This document shows positions 62,548 to 64,000 of a DNA stretch of 64,000 nt, piece by piece. The stretch's first letter is position 1; each line of letters starts with the position of its first letter. This DNA is from an uncultured Acidobacteriota bacterium (GTDB lineage Bacteria; Acidobacteriota; Terriglobia; Terriglobales; Acidobacteriaceae): positions 62,001 through 126,000 of the forward strand of contig CAINND010000024.1 of assembly GCA_903851035.1 (NCBI GenBank). Reading direction: 5' to 3'. Position numbers and translations under genes: made by a program. The notes beneath the pieces were generated by a model. That model saw only the letters and a program-made list of their open reading frames with translations. It did no database searches and was not told the DNA's origin.

Positions 62548-63726
62548 ATGAAGCGCTTGATCGGCTGCACTGCCGCACTTTGCCTGCTGGCAATGCTGGC
62601 ACTTATGGTGGGTTGCGGAGGCGTCACTAACACCGGAACTCTGGCCTACATCAGTAACTCCACCGGGACCGGCTTCACCGTCTATAACATCAACACCGAC
62701 GGCACGCTGACCAGGTCCAGCATCTCACCGCAGGATACGCCGGCCGCGCCCAAGATTTTGCAGTTCTCGCCGAACAGCAAGTGGGCGTACTTCCTGGATG
62801 CCTCCGGCACCAACATCTACGCCTACACGCGCGCCGGCAACGGCACTCTGCAGACCAAGATCGACAACTATCCGGTTGGGCCGAATGCCAGCTCGCTGGT
62901 GATCAACAGCGCCAGCACCTTCATGTATGTGGCGCTGCCCAACACCAAGATGCTGGCCATTTACTCGATTGACCCCTCGACGGGCATCCTGTCGCAGGTG
63001 GGCAGCAACATCACCATCGGATACGCGATCACGCAGCTGGTGCTTTCGCCGAGCGGTCCGGTGATGTACGGCTTGTCCCCCAGCCAGGGAACGATCGTCA
63101 GCTGGACGCTGAACAGCTCGTCCGGCCTGGCGACGCAGACCTCGGTCACCTCGGTGGGCATCAAGCCGAACTTCATGATCCTTTCCTCCAGCGGCGCCTA
63201 TCTTTACGTGACCGACAGCCAGTCCACCTATACGGTGCCGGGTTCGGGCGGCGCGACAACGCCAAACATCTTTGGCTTTAACACGTCGAGCACGGGCGTG
63301 CTGAATGCCATGCCGGATTCGCCATTCAATGAAAATGCCAGCCAGGTCAGCGGCATCTATCCGAGTGTTCCGGTGGGCGGGGCGACGAGCCACGACAACC
63401 GCTACCTGTTCATCGTGAACCAGGGCTCGAAGAACATTTCGGTGTTCAAGATCAACAGCACGACCGGCTCGCAGGGTGAACTGACCGAGGTGCTGGGTTC
63501 GTTAACGAACGGCGTATCGACGGCCTCTCCGTTTGACTGCGGCTCGGGCTGCTCAACGCCATCGTTCGGCCTTGTTGCACCGAGCAACAACGCCCTCTAC
63601 GTGATGGATGAGAACGCCAATATGATTTTCCAGTACGCGATTGACCAGAACACCGGCCGACTGCGCCAGATGAGTCCCGCTTCGGTCAGCGCCGAGGGTG
63701 GCCCGACCTGGATCACCGTTAAGTAG
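62548..63726 (+). CDS. Lipoprotein with lactonase-like beta-propeller
   Basis: The 392-residue protein has a lipoprotein signal peptide (1-22, lipobox LMVGC). It then has propeller blades with repeated YxxxxxTGT-type elements: LAYISNSTGTGFTVYNINTDGTL, AYFLDASGTNIYAYTRAGNGTL, MYVALPNTKMLAIYSIDPSTG and LYVMDENANMIFQYAIDQNTG. This resembles the 6-phosphogluconolactonase/YVTN propeller group. It is probably anchored to a membrane, and no catalytic residue can be assigned. GGGAG precedes the ATG. The next lipoprotein gene starts 10 bases after its stop. Confidence 0.85.
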   Translation: MKRLIGCTAALCLLAMLALMVGCGGVTNTGTLAYISNSTGTGFTVYNINTDGTLTRSSISPQDTPAAPKILQFSPNSKWAYFLDASGTNIYAYTRAGNGTLQTKIDNYPVGPNASSLVINSASTFMYVALPNTKMLAIYSIDPSTGILSQVGSNITIGYAITQLVLSPSGPVMYGLSPSQGTIVSWTLNSSSGLATQTSVTSVGIKPNFMILSSSGAYLYVTDSQSTYTVPGSGGATTPNIFGFNTSSTGVLNAMPDSPFNENASQVSGIYPSVPVGGATSHDNRYLFIVNQGSKNISVFKINSTTGSQGELTEVLGSLTNGVSTASPFDCGSGCSTPSFGLVAPSNNALYVMDENANMIFQYAIDQNTGRLRQMSPASVSAEGGPTWITVK

Positions 63727-63735
63727 GGGAGCGGA

Positions 63736-64000
63736 ATGAAAGGTTGGCTGCTGATAGTTACGATGGCGCTGGCTGCGCTGCTGGCGGGGTGTGGTTCCTC
63801 GTTCAGCACCAGCACCCAGCCGCCCGCGAATACCACATACTCGGTATCCGTGAACCCGGACCGCTTGCCGTTGAATGAAGGCGACTATGCCAGCATTTCG
63901 GCCATTGTTGACCAGTCTGTATTGAACTCGGCGCCGAAGGCGATGGCTCCGCAACCGACGCTCAAGTTTTACTCCTCGGACGCTCGGGTTACGATTTCTC
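63736..64000 (+). CDS. Lipoprotein with Ig-like domain, 3' truncated by window
   Basis: An open frame from ATG 63736 continues to the end. It encodes a lipoprotein signal peptide (MKGWLLIVTMALAALLAGC, lipobox LLAGC), a Ser/Thr/Pro linker, then YSVSVNPDRLPLNEGDYASISAIV, resembling the first strands of a Big_2-type bacterial Ig domain. GGGGAGCGG lies just upstream. The small gap to the preceding lipoprotein makes an operon likely. Confidence 0.82.
   Translation, partial: MKGWLLIVTMALAALLAGCGSSFSTSTQPPANTTYSVSVNPDRLPLNEGDYASISAIVDQSVLNSAPKAMAPQPTLKFYSSDARVTIS

Noticed and set aside
62244-62633. N-terminal extension of the class V aminotransferase
   Set aside because: It runs through the divergent promoter region and overlaps the lipoprotein start; family length and GGAG support 62243.

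Overview
This 64 kb window reads as chromosomal DNA of an acidobacterium (Acidobacteriota, probably class Terriglobia). The evidence is GC-rich coding sequence, two very large TonB-dependent receptors with carboxypeptidase-regulatory N-termini, an S53 peptidase with bacterial Ig repeats, a fused AroD-AroE protein, and a tandem leader before nadA that looks like the NAD+-I riboswitch, a class reported from Acidobacteria. No phage, plasmid, IS transposase, rRNA, tRNA or CRISPR array was seen. Most genes are housekeeping, in short operons on both strands.

Layout: (0-10 kb) a partial acyl desaturase, an orphan sensor kinase, a YhaM-like nuclease, an AT-rich insert with two unknown genes, aroC, def, fmt-rsmB, a PASTA protein and a HTH-less cyclic-nucleotide-domain protein. 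(10-19 kb) The S53 peptidase, then a five-gene operon resembling methylmalonyl-CoA:pyruvate transcarboxylase (5S, 12S, small protein, biotin carrier) with methylmalonyl-CoA epimerase, behind a consensus CRP-like box. (19-29 kb) An MFS transporter, a small membrane protein, rbfA-nrnA, an MBL hydrolase, a PilZ protein with a secreted protein, an HU/IHF protein, pgsA, amrA, and an amino-acid permease downstream of a secreted protein. (29-35 kb) AroDE with a histone-H1-like tail, an orphan GvpL/F protein, a possible small RNA, a DksA-type protein, DinB and minor genes. (35-45 kb) 3-hydroxyacyl-CoA dehydrogenase, the F1 and b-subunit ATP synthase genes (no a or c subunit here), hflX and hfq. (45-52 kb) Two Oar-like TonB receptors. 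(52-64 kb) etfB-etfA-ETF:quinone oxidoreductase, moaA, nadA, a DUF2203-type protein, a class V aminotransferase and two lipoproteins, the last cut by the window end.

The most unusual signal is a dispersed family of octamer arrays (unit RGTTTCAA) at five sites: about 6.3, 26.6, 37.7, 55.3 and 60.9 kb. At four of them a left array reading GTTTC faces a right array reading GAAAC, so the pair forms long inverted repeats around unrelated inserts. One pair encloses a four-helix-bundle (S23/IVS/Avd-like) gene inside the etf operon. The others enclose no gene, sit within the atp operon, or supply the stop codon of a permease. This looks like a mobile or hypermutable repeat system with one protein-coding member and several empty ones.

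A second recurrent pattern is a TANNNT promoter box exactly 6 nt before the start codon (aroC, fmt, the PASTA gene, dinB, the DUF2203 gene), generally without a Shine-Dalgarno. It suggests leaderless transcripts. The metabolic genes fit an aerobic heterotroph that oxidises fatty or branched acids (ETF, ETF-QO, hydroxyacyl-CoA dehydrogenase) and can interconvert propionyl-CoA and methylmalonyl-CoA.
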